DNA of 64,000 nt from Clostridium sp. M62/1 (GCF_020736365.1 NZ_CP085988.1:1122001-1186000); one strand, 5' to 3'. Numbered from the stretch's first letter, positions 8,082 to 17,199 are shown. The notes: generated by a model from the letters alone, not told the origin. Translations and numbers: made by a program.

Positions 8082-11000
8082 ATGGCAGAAACCATTTATG
8101 TAAAATACAACAGGACGAGGCGGGAGCCCTTCCAGATCAAGACGGCCATTCTCTCAGAGGATGGGAAGCGGGCGGTAGATAAGACTGCCCTCTCCCCCGA
8201 AGGGGAGGCGCACATCCGTTCCTTTGAAGAAAAATACCGCCTGCTCTCAGAAGAGAGCGGCGTTCTCTCCTACCTGAAACCAGAGCTGAGGGACGGAGGA
8301 AGGACGGCGAGATTTGAATTTCTGACGGGAGTGACTCTGGCAGAGCGCCTGAAGGAGAGAATTTCTGAAATTGCTCAGAGAGGGGAGTCAGGCAGCGAGG
8401 AGGACAGCAGAAAAAAGGATGTCATCTCAGCCGTGGAGGAAGCGCTTCACGTCGCCGTCTCCTGCCGGCCGGAGTTTATCAGCCCCTTTGCGGTGACACC
8501 TGAATTTCTGGAGGTGTTTGGCAGGGCGCAGGCAGATAAAGCCGGTGAAGGAAAGCAGGAAGCGGAGCTTTCCGACCTGGATTTTGAGAAGGAAAGCCTG
8601 GCCTTTCGAACATCGAATGTGGATGCCCTCTTTGAAAATGTTATGCTCTGTACAGAGAGGGGGAAGGGAAAAGAAGAAGAGGCAGGACAGCCTAAGCCCC
8701 TGATAAGCCAGGAGGAAGTACCGCTGGCCCTCGACTATGAATGGGTATTTTCCTTTCCTGTGCCGGAGAGCTTCCTTCGGTACAGAGCGCTGTTTTATTT
8801 CTATGATTCCTGCAGGGAAGAGCTGCAGGAGCTGTTTGGGGACAGAGAACGGTTTTTATCGGAATTTTCCATTACCCCGTCCATGATTTCTGTTTACGAG
8901 AGAATGGAACACTCTTTCCAATTCTATGTCCACGGGGAAAATCAGGAAATTTTCCTGGAAAACTACTACGTTTCCACGAAACCCGTGAAGGATTTAAGGC
9001 AGATGGCTAAGGAGTTTTACCAGGCCAAGGACAGGATTGAGCAGCTGAAGGCAGAGCTTTCCGAAAAAGAAATCGCCCTCAGAAAGGGCCAGGAGGTTCA
9101 GCGGCTGACCAACAACCATGTGGCGAATCTGGAAGTGATCATCGGAGATCTGCGCCGGGAAGTGGGAGAGATGGGAAAGACCCTGACCTACTTAAACAGA
9201 CACGAAGCCATCATCTTTAAGGTGAAGAGGAAGCTTGGCCAGGCCTTTAACAGGGCAGTGCCAAAGGGAACGGTGAAGCGCAAGAAGCTGGGATATGTGA
9301 AAAATACCATCCTCCACCCGGCCAGATATTTCAGGATGTATACGACTGCGGAGGGAAAGAACCGGATCAAAGGCCATTTTGAGATCGGTGACGAGTATCT
9401 GGCCCACGGAAAGGTAGTTTTCCCCAGAACGGAGCATCCGAAGGTGTCCATCGTGATTCCGGTATACAATCAGATTCACTATACCTACCTGTGTCTGGTT
9501 TCTATTTTAGAACACACGAAGGATGTGAGCTATGAGGTAATCATTGCCGACGATGTGTCTGCAGACGCCACAGAGCACCTGTCTGAGTTTGCGGAGAATA
9601 TCGTGATCTGCCGGAACAAGACGAACCAGGGCTTTTTAAGAAACTGCAACCAGGCGGCAAAGGCGGCCAGGGGTGAGTATATTATGTTTCTGAACAATGA
9701 TACCCAGGTGACGGAGGGCTGGCTCAGCTCCCTGGTAAACCTAATCGAGTCGGATGAAACCATCGGAATGGTGGGTTCCAAGCTGGTTTACCCGGACGGA
9801 AGGCTTCAGGAAGCCGGAGGCATTATCTGGAGCGACGGCTCCGGATGGAATTACGGACGGCTGGACGACCCGAACAAGGCAGAGTACAACTATGTGAAGG
9901 ATGTGGACTACATCTCAGGGGCGGCCATCCTGCTCTCCACAAAGCTCTGGAAACAGATTGGAGGCTTTGACGAGCGGTTTGCGCCTGCCTACTGTGAGGA
10001 TTCGGATCTGGCCTTTGAGGTGAGAAAGGCAGGCTACCGGGTGGTTTACCAGCCTCTCTCCAAGGTGATCCATTTTGAGGGAATTTCCAATGGAACCGAC
10101 GTCAATGGAAGCGGTTTAAAGCGCTATCAGGTAGAGAACAGCGAGAAACTCAAAGAAAAGTGGAAGGATGAGCTGAAAAAGCAGTGCGTCAACACGGGAA
10201 ATCCCAATCCGTTCCGGGCCAGAGAGCGCAGCCAGGGAAAGAAAATCATTCTGGTGGTGGACCACTATGTGCCTACCTTTGACAGGGATGCGGGATCCAA
10301 GACCACCTTCCAGTACCTGAAAATGTTCCTTAAGAAAGGGTATGTGGTGAAGTTCCTGGGAGACAACTATCTCCACGAGGAGCCCTATTCCACCGTTCTT
10401 CAGCAGATGGGAATCGAGATCCTCTACGGCCCGGAGTATGTGACAGGGATCTGGGACTGGCTGGATAAGAACGGCAGCGAGATCAGCGCGGCCTATTTAA
10501 ACAGGCCCCACATTGCCACCAAGTATGTGGACTATATTGCAGAACACACAGATATGAAGATTATCTTCTACGGCCATGATCTCCACTTCCTGAGAGAGTT
10601 CAGGGAGTTTGAGCTGACAGGGGATCCGGCAAAGAAGAGGGAGTCTGATTACTGGAAATCCATTGAGTTTACACTGATGCGCAAGGCTGCGGTTTCCTAT
10701 TACCCTTCTGAGGTGGAGATAGAGGCAATCCATGAGGTTGACGATACGGTGAACGCGAAGGCCATCACAGCCTACGTCTATGAAGAATTTTTAGACAGCC
10801 TGAATCTGGACTTTGAGAAGAGGGAGGGGCTTCTGTTTGTGGGAGGCTTCGCCCACCCGCCGAATGCAGATGCAGTGCTGTGGTTTGCGAAGGAAGTATT
10901 CCCGCTTATCAGGGCAAGGCTTAAGGTTAATTTCTATGTGGTCGGTTCTAAGGTGACAGAGGAAATCAAGGCCCTGGAACAGCCGGGAAACGGAATTATC

Positions 11001-11345
11001 GTAAAAGGATTCGTCAGCGAGGAGGAGCTTTCTGAGCTTTATCGGAGCTGCCGCCTGGTGGTGGTTCCGCTGCGCTACGGCGCCGGCGTCAAGGGCAAGG
11101 TGGTGGAGGCCATCTACAACGGTGCGCCGATTGTCACAACCTCAGTGGGAAGCGAGGGAATCCCCGGCGTCGAGGAGGTTCTCGAGGTCAGGGATCAGCC
11201 GGAGGATTTTGCGTCCGCAGTTGTCAGGCTCTACGACGATACAGAAAAGCTCCGGGAGATGGCAGAAAAGACACAGGATTATATTAAAAACCATTTCAGC
11301 ATTGACGCAGCCTGGGAGGTTATCAGGGAGGACTTTGAAGGATGA
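8082..11345 (+). CDS. Large two-domain glycosyltransferase (GT2 plus GT4-like)
   Basis: A 1087-aa cytoplasmic glycosyltransferase. Residues 1-300 form a region of unknown fold. A coiled coil follows at about 305-370 (KDRIEQLKAELSEKEIALRKG). A GT2 domain runs from about 454 (VSIVIPVYNQ) with FLNNDTQ as the DXD-like site near 535-541 and CEDSDLAFEVRKAG near 645. A second GT4-like GT-B domain starts near 719 (KKIILVVDHYVP) and includes LLFVGGFAHPPN near 916 and a nucleotide-sugar half with GAGVKGKVVEAI. Two active domains in one chain suggest synthesis of a repeating disaccharide of a surface polysaccharide, as in rhamnan-type loci. The sugars cannot be read from the sequence. The stop overlaps the next ATG (ATGA at 11342-11345), indicating translational coupling. 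Confidence 0.88.
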   Translation: MAETIYVKYNRTRREPFQIKTAILSEDGKRAVDKTALSPEGEAHIRSFEEKYRLLSEESGVLSYLKPELRDGGRTARFEFLTGVTLAERLKERISEIAQRGESGSEEDSRKKDVISAVEEALHVAVSCRPEFISPFAVTPEFLEVFGRAQADKAGEGKQEAELSDLDFEKESLAFRTSNVDALFENVMLCTERGKGKEEEAGQPKPLISQEEVPLALDYEWVFSFPVPESFLRYRALFYFYDSCREELQELFGDRERFLSEFSITPSMISVYERMEHSFQFYVHGENQEIFLENYYVSTKPVKDLRQMAKEFYQAKDRIEQLKAELSEKEIALRKGQEVQRLTNNHVANLEVIIGDLRREVGEMGKTLTYLNRHEAIIFKVKRKLGQAFNRAVPKGTVKRKKLGYVKNTILHPARYFRMYTTAEGKNRIKGHFEIGDEYLAHGKVVFPRTEHPKVSIVIPVYNQIHYTYLCLVSILEHTKDVSYEVIIADDVSADATEHLSEFAENIVICRNKTNQGFLRNCNQAAKAARGEYIMFLNNDTQVTEGWLSSLVNLIESDETIGMVGSKLVYPDGRLQEAGGIIWSDGSGWNYGRLDDPNKAEYNYVKDVDYISGAAILLSTKLWKQIGGFDERFAPAYCEDSDLAFEVRKAGYRVVYQPLSKVIHFEGISNGTDVNGSGLKRYQVENSEKLKEKWKDELKKQCVNTGNPNPFRARERSQGKKIILVVDHYVPTFDRDAGSKTTFQYLKMFLKKGYVVKFLGDNYLHEEPYSTVLQQMGIEILYGPEYVTGIWDWLDKNGSEISAAYLNRPHIATKYVDYIAEHTDMKIIFYGHDLHFLREFREFELTGDPAKKRESDYWKSIEFTLMRKAAVSYYPSEVEIEAIHEVDDTVNAKAITAYVYEEFLDSLNLDFEKREGLLFVGGFAHPPNADAVLWFAKEVFPLIRARLKVNFYVVGSKVTEEIKALEQPGNGIIVKGFVSEEELSELYRSCRLVVVPLRYGAGVKGKVVEAIYNGAPIVTTSVGSEGIPGVEEVLEVRDQPEDFASAVVRLYDDTEKLREMAEKTQDYIKNHFSIDAAWEVIREDFEG

Positions 11346-12088
11346 CGGCAGAACGATCAGAAGCAGGAGGTACAGGACTTACAAGAGAGCAGATCAAGTA
11401 CATTGCCATAGCTGCCATGACAGTGAACCACATCGGGACAGGGCTGCTCCCCGATGGCCTTGTAAAGACAGTTATGCAGGATATCGGATACTTTACGGCC
11501 ATCGTCATGTGCTTTTTTCTGGCAGAGGGATTCCGGTACACAAGCTCTAAAAGACGGTACGGTTTAAGGCTCCTGCTGTTTGGCTTTATTTCACAGATCC
11601 CGTTTTTTATGGCCTTCGGATATCCTGTTCTGAATATGATGTTTACTCTGTTTCTGTGCTTTCTGCTGTTAGTTATCAGGACAGATGAGCGCTTTGCCGG
11701 AAAAAGGCTGGTACCTGGGCTTCTGGTAGTATTTCTCAGCAGTTTTTGTGACTGGCCGTTTCTGGCTCCTGTCTTTACACTCCTGTTCTACAATGCAGGA
11801 ACAGACTGGGAGGAGAGGAAAAAGGCCTGCGGATTTGTGGTGATTTTGTACCTGATTTTCACCTTTGTGAGTACCTGCGGCACAGTCTACGGGGCAGCAC
11901 AGGCTCTGCTCAGGGCTGTCTGCAGTGCCGTCGCCCCTGCGGCAGCCTGCCTCACAATCCTGTTTCTCTACAATGGAAAAGAGAATTCAGGAAAGGGCAG
12001 CAGGACATGGGGAAAATGGTTCTTTTATATTTACTATCCGGCCCACCTGCTTCTCATCGGGATTGTGAGGACAGCGGCGGGAGTATGA
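11342..12088 (+). CDS. TraX-family integral membrane protein
   Basis: A 248-aa polytopic membrane protein with about eight hydrophobic segments. It shows the TraX-family start (REQIKYIAIAAMTVNHIGTGL, then GYFTAIVMCFFLAEGF) and end (KWFFYIYYPAHLLLIG). TraX acetylates F-pilin in conjugative plasmids; chromosomal clostridial relatives are probably membrane acyltransferases that modify surface glycans. Coupling by a 4-bp overlap to the large glycosyltransferase supports a glycan-modifying role here. No conjugation genes are near. A strong terminator follows at 12156-12193, closing the operon that begins at the Wzt-like gene. Confidence 0.82.
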   Translation: MTAERSEAGGTGLTREQIKYIAIAAMTVNHIGTGLLPDGLVKTVMQDIGYFTAIVMCFFLAEGFRYTSSKRRYGLRLLLFGFISQIPFFMAFGYPVLNMMFTLFLCFLLLVIRTDERFAGKRLVPGLLVVFLSSFCDWPFLAPVFTLLFYNAGTDWEERKKACGFVVILYLIFTFVSTCGTVYGAAQALLRAVCSAVAPAAACLTILFLYNGKENSGKGSRTWGKWFFYIYYPAHLLLIGIVRTAAGV

Positions 12089-12155
12089 TATGGCGGCTGA
12101 AGATGATGTGCCGGCTAGAAATTTTTCAGAGGATTGATCTTAATGAAAGTCTGAG

Positions 12156-12193
12156 GGCAGATAAGCGGAATGCTTATCTGCCTTTTGTCTTTT
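12156..12193 (+). terminator. Intrinsic terminator of the glycan operon
   Basis: A perfect 11-bp stem (GGCAGATAAGC at 12156-12166, GCTTATCTGCC at 12172-12182) with a 5-nt loop is followed by TTTTGTCTTTT. Confidence 0.9.
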
Positions 12194-12240
12194 AAAGCTA
12201 TTGTTTTTTAAAGCTATTGTTTTTAAAGCTTTTGTTTTCT
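12188..12240. repeat. Short AT-rich triple repeat
   Basis: The motif TTTTAAAGCTATTGTTTT appears twice and once more as a variant (AAAGCTTTTG), in tandem directly after the terminator. The rest of 12241-12722 shows no gene I can support. An open stretch at about 12313-12510 lacks a start codon and ribosome site. Confidence 0.6.
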
Positions 12241-12722
12241 GCTGAAAAAGAACAGAGGGCCTGCACAGGGAAGATACTCTCAGGGGAATGGCGCTAAGGA
12301 GTCTGCATACAGAAAATTACTTATTTTTTACCTGGATTTCGAGAATCCAACCATGGCAGTTTACAAAAGAATGGTACCATTGAGATAACAGTTCAGACCT
12401 TTGGCTGTCCTTACAGAGGACCAGGGAATTTCCAGTATTTCTGCCTGCAGAACGGCTATGGCAGCAGGGGTATCCTCTGCGGGAAGACAGTGGTTCTGCC
12501 GGCTTTCTGAAAATCAGGAATTAAGCGCGTCAGGGAAACACAAAAAACAGGGCAGGCAAAAGCTTGGAAGGCGGACTGTAAGCTGTTGACACATCCGGCT
12601 GAGCCGGAGGACAAATATGCAGGAAACAGCCTTTTGTCATACATCATAACAGATGTATCCCCAAAGCGCAGACAGGGACGAAAGGGGATTTGACAGGGGC
12701 TGTGACGGGAAAGGGTCATTCA

Positions 12723-14099
12723 ATGATTAAAACCTATGTGCTGGACACAAATGTGCTGATTCAGGCTCCAGATGCCCTGAGGTGTTTTGAGGACAATCAG
12801 GTAGTTCTGCCTCTGGCAGTTCTGGAGGAACTGGACAATCTGAAAAAGGCGGAGGGGGAGCGGGGCGCTAACGCCAGAGCAGCGATCCGCCTTTTAGAGA
12901 GACTCAGAGGAGCGGGAGACCTGACAAAGGGAGTGGAGCTGGAGAACGGAGGGAGCCTGCGGGTGGAAAAGAATTTCATCGATGTGAAGCTCCCGGAGGA
13001 TCTGCCGGAGGACCGGATGGACAACCGGATTCTGAAGATCTGCCTGGGTCTTTCCCAGACAGAGGAGAGGCAGGTCGTCCTGGTGACCAAGGACATTCTT
13101 CTCCGGATTAAGGCTCAGATGATCGGAATCAGGGCAGAGGACTTTACCTCAGAGCAGGTGCGGGAGGATACGGATCAGTACAGAGGCAGGACGGACGTCT
13201 TTGTGTCAGAGGAAAACTTTCGGGAATTTAAGAAAAAAGGAATTCCCTTAAAAGAAGTTTACAGAGTGGACGGGGAAGGAAGAAAGCTGAATCCGGAGTT
13301 TTTTGAGAACGAGTTTGTGATTCTCCACAATGAGATGTCCCCTGACAAGACGCAGCTGGGGCGGGTAGAAAATGAAAAAATCAGGAAGCTGGAATACAAA
13401 AAGAGCAGGCCTTACGGAATTAATCCGAGGAATGCGGGGCAGTACTTTCTTCAGGAGGCTTTAATGCAGCCGGCAGAAAAGGCTCCTCTCGTTATCGTCA
13501 AGGGGATGGCCGGCACCAGCAAGACCTTCTACGCGCTGGCAGTAGGGCTTGAAAAGCTGCTGAATCACCCGACAGGAGAGTACCGGAGAATCCTGATCTG
13601 CAGGCCCAACGCCCAGTTTGATGACGACATCGGCTTTCTTCCAGGCGATGAGAAGGAGAAGATTTCCCCTCTTCTCAGGCCCATTATGGACAATTTAGAG
13701 CAGCTTATCGATTCAGACGAGGAGAGTCGGTATGAAGATGAGAGAGAGCTTCAGGGGAAAATCGATGAGATTTTTGAGAGAGGGCTGATTCAGGCGGAGG
13801 CATTAAATTTTATCAGAGGGCGCTCGATTGTGAAAACATACCTGATTATTGACGAGGCCCAGAATATGACGCCGCGCCAGGCAAAGGGAATCATTACAAG
13901 GGCCGGAAAGGACACGAAGGTGATTCTTCTCGGGGATCCAAACCAGATAGACAGACCCTTCCTGGACGAGAGGACAAACGGGCTCAGCTATGCGTCAGAG
14001 CATATGAAGGGAAGTCCTCTCTGCTGGCAGGTATCCATGAAGGCCTCTGAGTGCGAGCGATCAAAGCTTGCCATGGATGCCGTTCAGAGAATGGGCTAA
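12723..14099 (+). CDS. PIN domain plus PhoH-like ATPase
   Basis: A 458-aa fusion of an N-terminal PIN nuclease domain and a C-terminal PhoH ATPase, the architecture of the PhoH2/YlaK group linked to RNA unwinding and cleavage. PIN features: YVLDTNVLIQAP at 5-16 (first acidic site), VVLPLAVLEELD (second), DNRILKICLGL and VLVTKD (later acidic residues). PhoH features from about 245: IVKGMAGTSKTFYAL (phosphate loop), RPNAQFDDDIGFLPGDEKEK and YLIIDEAQNMTPRQAKGIITRAG (Walker B), then LLGDPNQIDRP. The phosphate loop reads GMAGTSKT, with Ser where Gly usually precedes Lys. The start is ATG 12723, 8 nt after GGGAAAGGG; an upstream in-frame TTG lacks support. Substrate and physiological role are not known from the sequence. 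Confidence 0.92.
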   Translation: MIKTYVLDTNVLIQAPDALRCFEDNQVVLPLAVLEELDNLKKAEGERGANARAAIRLLERLRGAGDLTKGVELENGGSLRVEKNFIDVKLPEDLPEDRMDNRILKICLGLSQTEERQVVLVTKDILLRIKAQMIGIRAEDFTSEQVREDTDQYRGRTDVFVSEENFREFKKKGIPLKEVYRVDGEGRKLNPEFFENEFVILHNEMSPDKTQLGRVENEKIRKLEYKKSRPYGINPRNAGQYFLQEALMQPAEKAPLVIVKGMAGTSKTFYALAVGLEKLLNHPTGEYRRILICRPNAQFDDDIGFLPGDEKEKISPLLRPIMDNLEQLIDSDEESRYEDERELQGKIDEIFERGLIQAEALNFIRGRSIVKTYLIIDEAQNMTPRQAKGIITRAGKDTKVILLGDPNQIDRPFLDERTNGLSYASEHMKGSPLCWQVSMKASECERSKLAMDAVQRMG

Positions 14100-14205
14100 A
14101 TTTTAGAAGCCGTGTGAAAAGCGCCGAACCCGTACGGGAGAATGACAGTACAGGCGTTTCGGACGGCAGGAGAGCGACAAACAAAAGATGTAAGAAGGCA
14201 GTAGA

Positions 14206-15102
14206 ATGAGTGAAAAGGAAAAGAAGAACAAAAAATTGAAAAGTGAAAAGAACGGAAAGTCAGCAGAGAATGCCGGGAGAGAAAGGGAGAAAAAAACGGT
14301 AAATTTTCAAACAGATGTGAAGATAAAAAATAGAGTGAAAGAGAAAACAAAGGACAGGAGAGCCGAAAAGCCGGAATACCTGAGGGAAGGCAGACAGAGT
14401 GAAATACCGGCTGAGGCTGTGTGGGAGCGGAATAGAGAGGAACCCCTCACCTTCCGGCAGATACGCAAAAATGAGGAGGTAAATGTCCTGATAGAGAGGG
14501 GAAACGAGGTTCTGGGAGCTCTCGGCTATACGGAACACTCCATTGCCCACGCAGTCAAAACGGCCAGCACGGCGGGAATGATACTGAGCAAGCTGGGCTA
14601 CAGCGAGAGGGAGGCTGAGCTGAGCAGAATTGCAGGCTTTATGCACGATATCGGAAACAGTGTAAACCGCCACGATCACGCTCATAGCGGCGCCATTCTG
14701 GCATGGCAGATACTGAGGGAGGAGGGTATGTCCCTGAAGGAAGCAGCCGTGATAGCGTCTGCGATTGGAAATCACGATGAGGAAACGGGGACAGCGGTGG
14801 ATCCCATTTCAGCGGCTCTGATTCTCGCGGACAAGACGGATGTCAGGAGAAACCGGGTCAGAAACCGTGTGAAAGCCACCTTTGATGCCCATGACAGGGT
14901 AAATTATGCAGTTCTGTCCTCCAGTCTGGAGATACAGAAGGAGAAAAAGGTGATCCAGATGGAGATGGAGCTGGATGACTCCATGTGCTCCGTCATGGAC
15001 TATTTTGAAATTTTTCTTCAGCGGATGCTGATGTGCCGCCGGGCGGCGGAGGTTCTCGGATGCCGCTTTAAGCTGATAGCAAACGGGAGCAAGGTCTGCT
15101 GA
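14206..15102 (+). CDS. HD-domain hydrolase with charged N-terminal extension
   Basis: A 298-aa protein. Residues 1-75 are extremely rich in Lys, Glu and Arg and probably disordered. From about 95 an HD domain begins: EHSIAHAVKTASTAG carries the first His, FMHDIGNSVNRHDHAHSG near 145-162 holds the HD pair and more metal-ligand His residues, and IGNHDEETG near 187-195 and LILADKTDVRRNRVR near 205-219 supply later metal-binding positions. HD proteins of this kind are metal-dependent phosphohydrolases, often of nucleotides or cyclic dinucleotides. The substrate is not deducible. No GAF, PAS or GYP motif was seen, so it is not a clear c-di-GMP phosphodiesterase. It follows the PhoH gene by 106 bp. 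Confidence 0.82.
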   Translation: MSEKEKKNKKLKSEKNGKSAENAGREREKKTVNFQTDVKIKNRVKEKTKDRRAEKPEYLREGRQSEIPAEAVWERNREEPLTFRQIRKNEEVNVLIERGNEVLGALGYTEHSIAHAVKTASTAGMILSKLGYSEREAELSRIAGFMHDIGNSVNRHDHAHSGAILAWQILREEGMSLKEAAVIASAIGNHDEETGTAVDPISAALILADKTDVRRNRVRNRVKATFDAHDRVNYAVLSSSLEIQKEKKVIQMEMELDDSMCSVMDYFEIFLQRMLMCRRAAEVLGCRFKLIANGSKVC

Positions 15103-15110
15103 CGAAGCAG

Positions 15111-15132
15111 GGGCACAGCGCTGCCCCGTTTC
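15111..15132 (+). terminator. Possible terminator after the HD gene
   Basis: GGGGCA (15111-15116) and TGCCCC (15123-15128) form a GC-rich hairpin followed only by GTTTC, so termination would be weak. Confidence 0.4.
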
Positions 15133-15162
15133 TCCCTATTTCCCCCATTTCCCCAAACCGCC

Positions 15163-15191
15163 TTGTAGCCCGAGGAAGGAAATGGTATAAT
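15163..15191 (+). promoter_or_regulatory. Promoter for the GtrII-like gene
   Basis: TTGTAG (15163-15168) and a consensus TATAAT (15186-15191) are separated by 17 nt. Transcription would start near 15198, about 115 nt before the gene. Confidence 0.75.
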
Positions 15192-15313
15192 GACCGCAGA
15201 GCGGTTTCAGCATTTACTTCTGAAATCCGGGCGCTAAATTCCGCCGGAGGCAGCATAACCGGAGGATAGGCAATAATGGCTTTTGACAAATGAGGGGAAA
15301 TGGAGAGTGTGAA

Positions 15314-16879
15314 ATGAAGCAGTTTATAAAAGAGGCGGGAGAGACAGGCAGAGAGCTGAGACAGTGGCTGGGACAGAACCTCAGGCTCTGTCTTTTTACT
15401 GTGCTTGTTTGTGCCGTATGCCATACGGCGCTTCTGGTAAACAGCCAGGATATCCTGACAGATACAGAATATTATATCATGGAGTGGAGGGATTCTGTTA
15501 AGACCTTTGTGGGGCTTGGAAGATTCGGCCTTCTGTTTACAAAGCTGCTCTTCAGGATGGACGGCTACACGCCTTTTCTTTTTATTCTGTTTATGATGGG
15601 AGCCATGATTCTCACCTGCCTCGCCTTTGATTTTTTCCTGGCTCAGGGGATGCAGGGAAAGAATAGCCTGCTTTTTTATGCCTTCAATGCCCTCTACCTG
15701 ACGAGTCCGGTATTTCCTCACCAGTTCTATTTCGGATTCCAGGCCTTTGAGGTGGCGTTTGCCTTTCTGCTCTGTGTGACAGCAGCCTTCTGCGCCTTCT
15801 CCTGGGCCTGGTTTGGAAAAAGCCCATGGTGGTGTGTGCCGGCGGCAGGACTGATGATATGGGGATTTTCCACCTATCAGGTACTGGTTCCGTTTTATAT
15901 TGCAGTCAATGCATCCGTCTTTGTCCTTTACTACCTGGAGGATCAGGGAAAAAGAAGGGACGGCAGGGGGCTGTTTTCTGTCTGCATCCGGCTGGCGGCC
16001 ATGTTTGCAGCCGGACTTGCGGGATATCTGATTCTGGCCAGGGTGTCCGCAGCCCTGCTCAGCCACATGGCAGGGACGGGAAAGCTGTTTCAGACCTATT
16101 CCAGATGGGGCAGTATGGAACTGTCCGGCATAGCTGCGGGAATCCGGCAGGATCTGGTCAGAGTCCTCGCCCATGAACTGCCGGCCTACAGCCGCTTTTA
16201 TCTTCCGGTGACAGTGCTGTTTTTCCTTCTGTGTCTCTTTAGAGGCTGGAGGGCTGAGAAGAAGGGAAAGGTATTCCTGCTGCTTGCTGCCGCCGTCACG
16301 GTGCTCTCCACATTTTTCATGACCTTTGTGGTGGGGGGCCCCCAGATTCTCCGGGCTCAGCTGGTCTATCCCTTCGTTCTGGCGTTCTGCAGCGCGGCTC
16401 TTGTGAAGCTGGTGGGAGACAGGAAAATCCTGACGGCCCTGCTCTGTGTATTTTTCCTGTTTTCGGGACTGGAGCAGACAAAGACTGCTAACCGCTATTA
16501 TGAGGCCATGCATCTGACGGCTCTTCAGGATCAGATGCTGGCGGAGAAGATCTACGCCCAGACACAGAGTGTCCGGGATCCGGCTGACGAGAAAGCGGTG
16601 CCCTTCGTGTTCATCGGCGGCAGGAAGGCAGTGGAGACTCCTTCCAACAGGCTGAAGTGGGATGCCCTGGGAGCGTCGATTTTTGAGACAGATCCCACCA
16701 CGAGAATTGGAAGCGTGCGCATCGTCTGCCTGATGAACAGCCTGGGGCTTCCGGCTTCCTACCCGACAGACAGCCAGTATGCCCGCGCTAAAGAGCTTTC
16801 CCGGGACATGCCGTGTTATCCGGCAGAAGGTTCCATCCTGTTTGAGGAGGGGATGATCATTGTCAAGCTGTCGGAATAG
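15314..16879 (+). CDS. GtrII-like membrane glucosyltransferase
   Basis: A 521-aa polytopic membrane protein with about 10-11 hydrophobic segments and a soluble C-terminal tail of about 110 residues. The N-terminal part (NSQDILTDTEYYIMEWRDSVK, then GRFGLLFTKLLF) places acidic residues after the first membrane segment, as in the Glucos_trans_II (GtrII) family that transfers glucosyl residues from a lipid carrier to surface polysaccharide outside the membrane. WGFSTYQVLVPFYIA and GGPQILRAQLVYPFVLA also fit this family. The start is ATG 15314 (GGAGAG 7 nt upstream); an in-frame ATG 15290 has less support. It has its own promoter at 15163-15191 and may decorate the glycan made by the upstream operon. 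Confidence 0.75.
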   Translation: MKQFIKEAGETGRELRQWLGQNLRLCLFTVLVCAVCHTALLVNSQDILTDTEYYIMEWRDSVKTFVGLGRFGLLFTKLLFRMDGYTPFLFILFMMGAMILTCLAFDFFLAQGMQGKNSLLFYAFNALYLTSPVFPHQFYFGFQAFEVAFAFLLCVTAAFCAFSWAWFGKSPWWCVPAAGLMIWGFSTYQVLVPFYIAVNASVFVLYYLEDQGKRRDGRGLFSVCIRLAAMFAAGLAGYLILARVSAALLSHMAGTGKLFQTYSRWGSMELSGIAAGIRQDLVRVLAHELPAYSRFYLPVTVLFFLLCLFRGWRAEKKGKVFLLLAAAVTVLSTFFMTFVVGGPQILRAQLVYPFVLAFCSAALVKLVGDRKILTALLCVFFLFSGLEQTKTANRYYEAMHLTALQDQMLAEKIYAQTQSVRDPADEKAVPFVFIGGRKAVETPSNRLKWDALGASIFETDPTTRIGSVRIVCLMNSLGLPASYPTDSQYARAKELSRDMPCYPAEGSILFEEGMIIVKLSE

Positions 16880-16898
16880 GAGGAAAATTTTATCAGAT

Positions 16899-16927
16899 TT
16901 GACTTTTTAACCGTTCTGTGGTAGACT
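16899..16927 (+). promoter_or_regulatory. Promoter of the MFS exporter leader
   Basis: TTGACT (16899-16904), 17-nt spacer, TAGACT (16922-16927). Transcription would start near 16934 and give a leader of about 450 nt before the MFS gene. Confidence 0.65.
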
Positions 16928-16961
16928 TCAGAAAGATTTTAAAGTAAAGGGAGGTGGCTTG

Positions 16962-16979
16962 ATGTCGTCTGTTCGCTGA
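16962..16979 (+). CDS. Possible 5-residue leader peptide (MSSVR)
   Basis: A very strong ribosome site (AAGGGAGGTGG, 16947-16957) is followed after 4 nt by ATG and only four more codons before TGA: Met-Ser-Ser-Val-Arg. It begins about 28 nt after the predicted transcription start and lies far upstream of the exporter. Strong sites in front of tiny frames are typical of ribosome-stalling leaders that control antibiotic-resistance genes. The drug or signal is unknown and the function is inferred from layout. Confidence 0.45.
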   Translation: MSSVR

Positions 16980-17038
16980 TTACAGGACAATAAAATGAAC
17001 GAAAGAATTTCGTCCTCATCATACGGTGATGGGTTATT

Positions 17039-17161
17039 TTGTTGTACTTATTCTGCGGACAGCTTCATTACAGCCAGCTCTTTTCAGGCGCTTTTGCGGG
17101 CCTGTTAGTTTGTGTGCCGTTTTGCCTGTATCTGGCTGCGCTGAGAGAGCAAGCAGAATAA
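17039..17161 (+). CDS. Possible 40-aa membrane peptide in the MFS leader
   Basis: An open frame starting at TTG 17039 or TTG 17042 encodes about 39-40 residues with one hydrophobic stretch (GAFAGLLVCVPFCLYLAAL) and a charged end (REQAE). It ends just before the leader terminator. The upstream site is weak (GGTGATGGG). It could be a second leader peptide, a remnant of a membrane protein, or chance; I do not recognise it. Confidence 0.25.
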   Translation: MLYLFCGQLHYSQLFSGAFAGLLVCVPFCLYLAALREQAE

Positions 17162-17166
17162 TTGTG

Positions 17167-17199
17167 CAGATAACCTGTCTCCCGGGTTATCTGTTTTTT
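17167..17199 (+). terminator. Intrinsic terminator inside the MFS leader
   Basis: CAGATAACC (17167-17175) pairs perfectly with GGTTATCTG (17185-17193) and is followed by TTTTTTATTTT. It stands about 190 nt before the MFS start and would block read-through unless disrupted. A second perfect hairpin (ACAGAAAT 17205-17212 with ATTTCTGT 17221-17228) follows. Confidence 0.8.

Noticed and set aside
11342..12088. Conjugation function for the TraX-like gene
   Set aside because: No relaxase, coupling protein or pilin gene is nearby; coupling to a glycosyltransferase favours glycan modification.
12313..12510. Open stretch translating to a Gly-rich peptide (EITVQTFGCPYRGPGN)
   Set aside because: It has no start codon with a ribosome site and no recognised family; possibly a decayed gene, but the evidence is too thin to call.
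15068..16513. A 481-codon open frame on the minus strand
   Set aside because: It is fully antisense to the GtrII-like gene, its translation is rich in Gln, His and Lys without motifs, and the plus-strand frame has a clear promoter, ribosome site and membrane topology.
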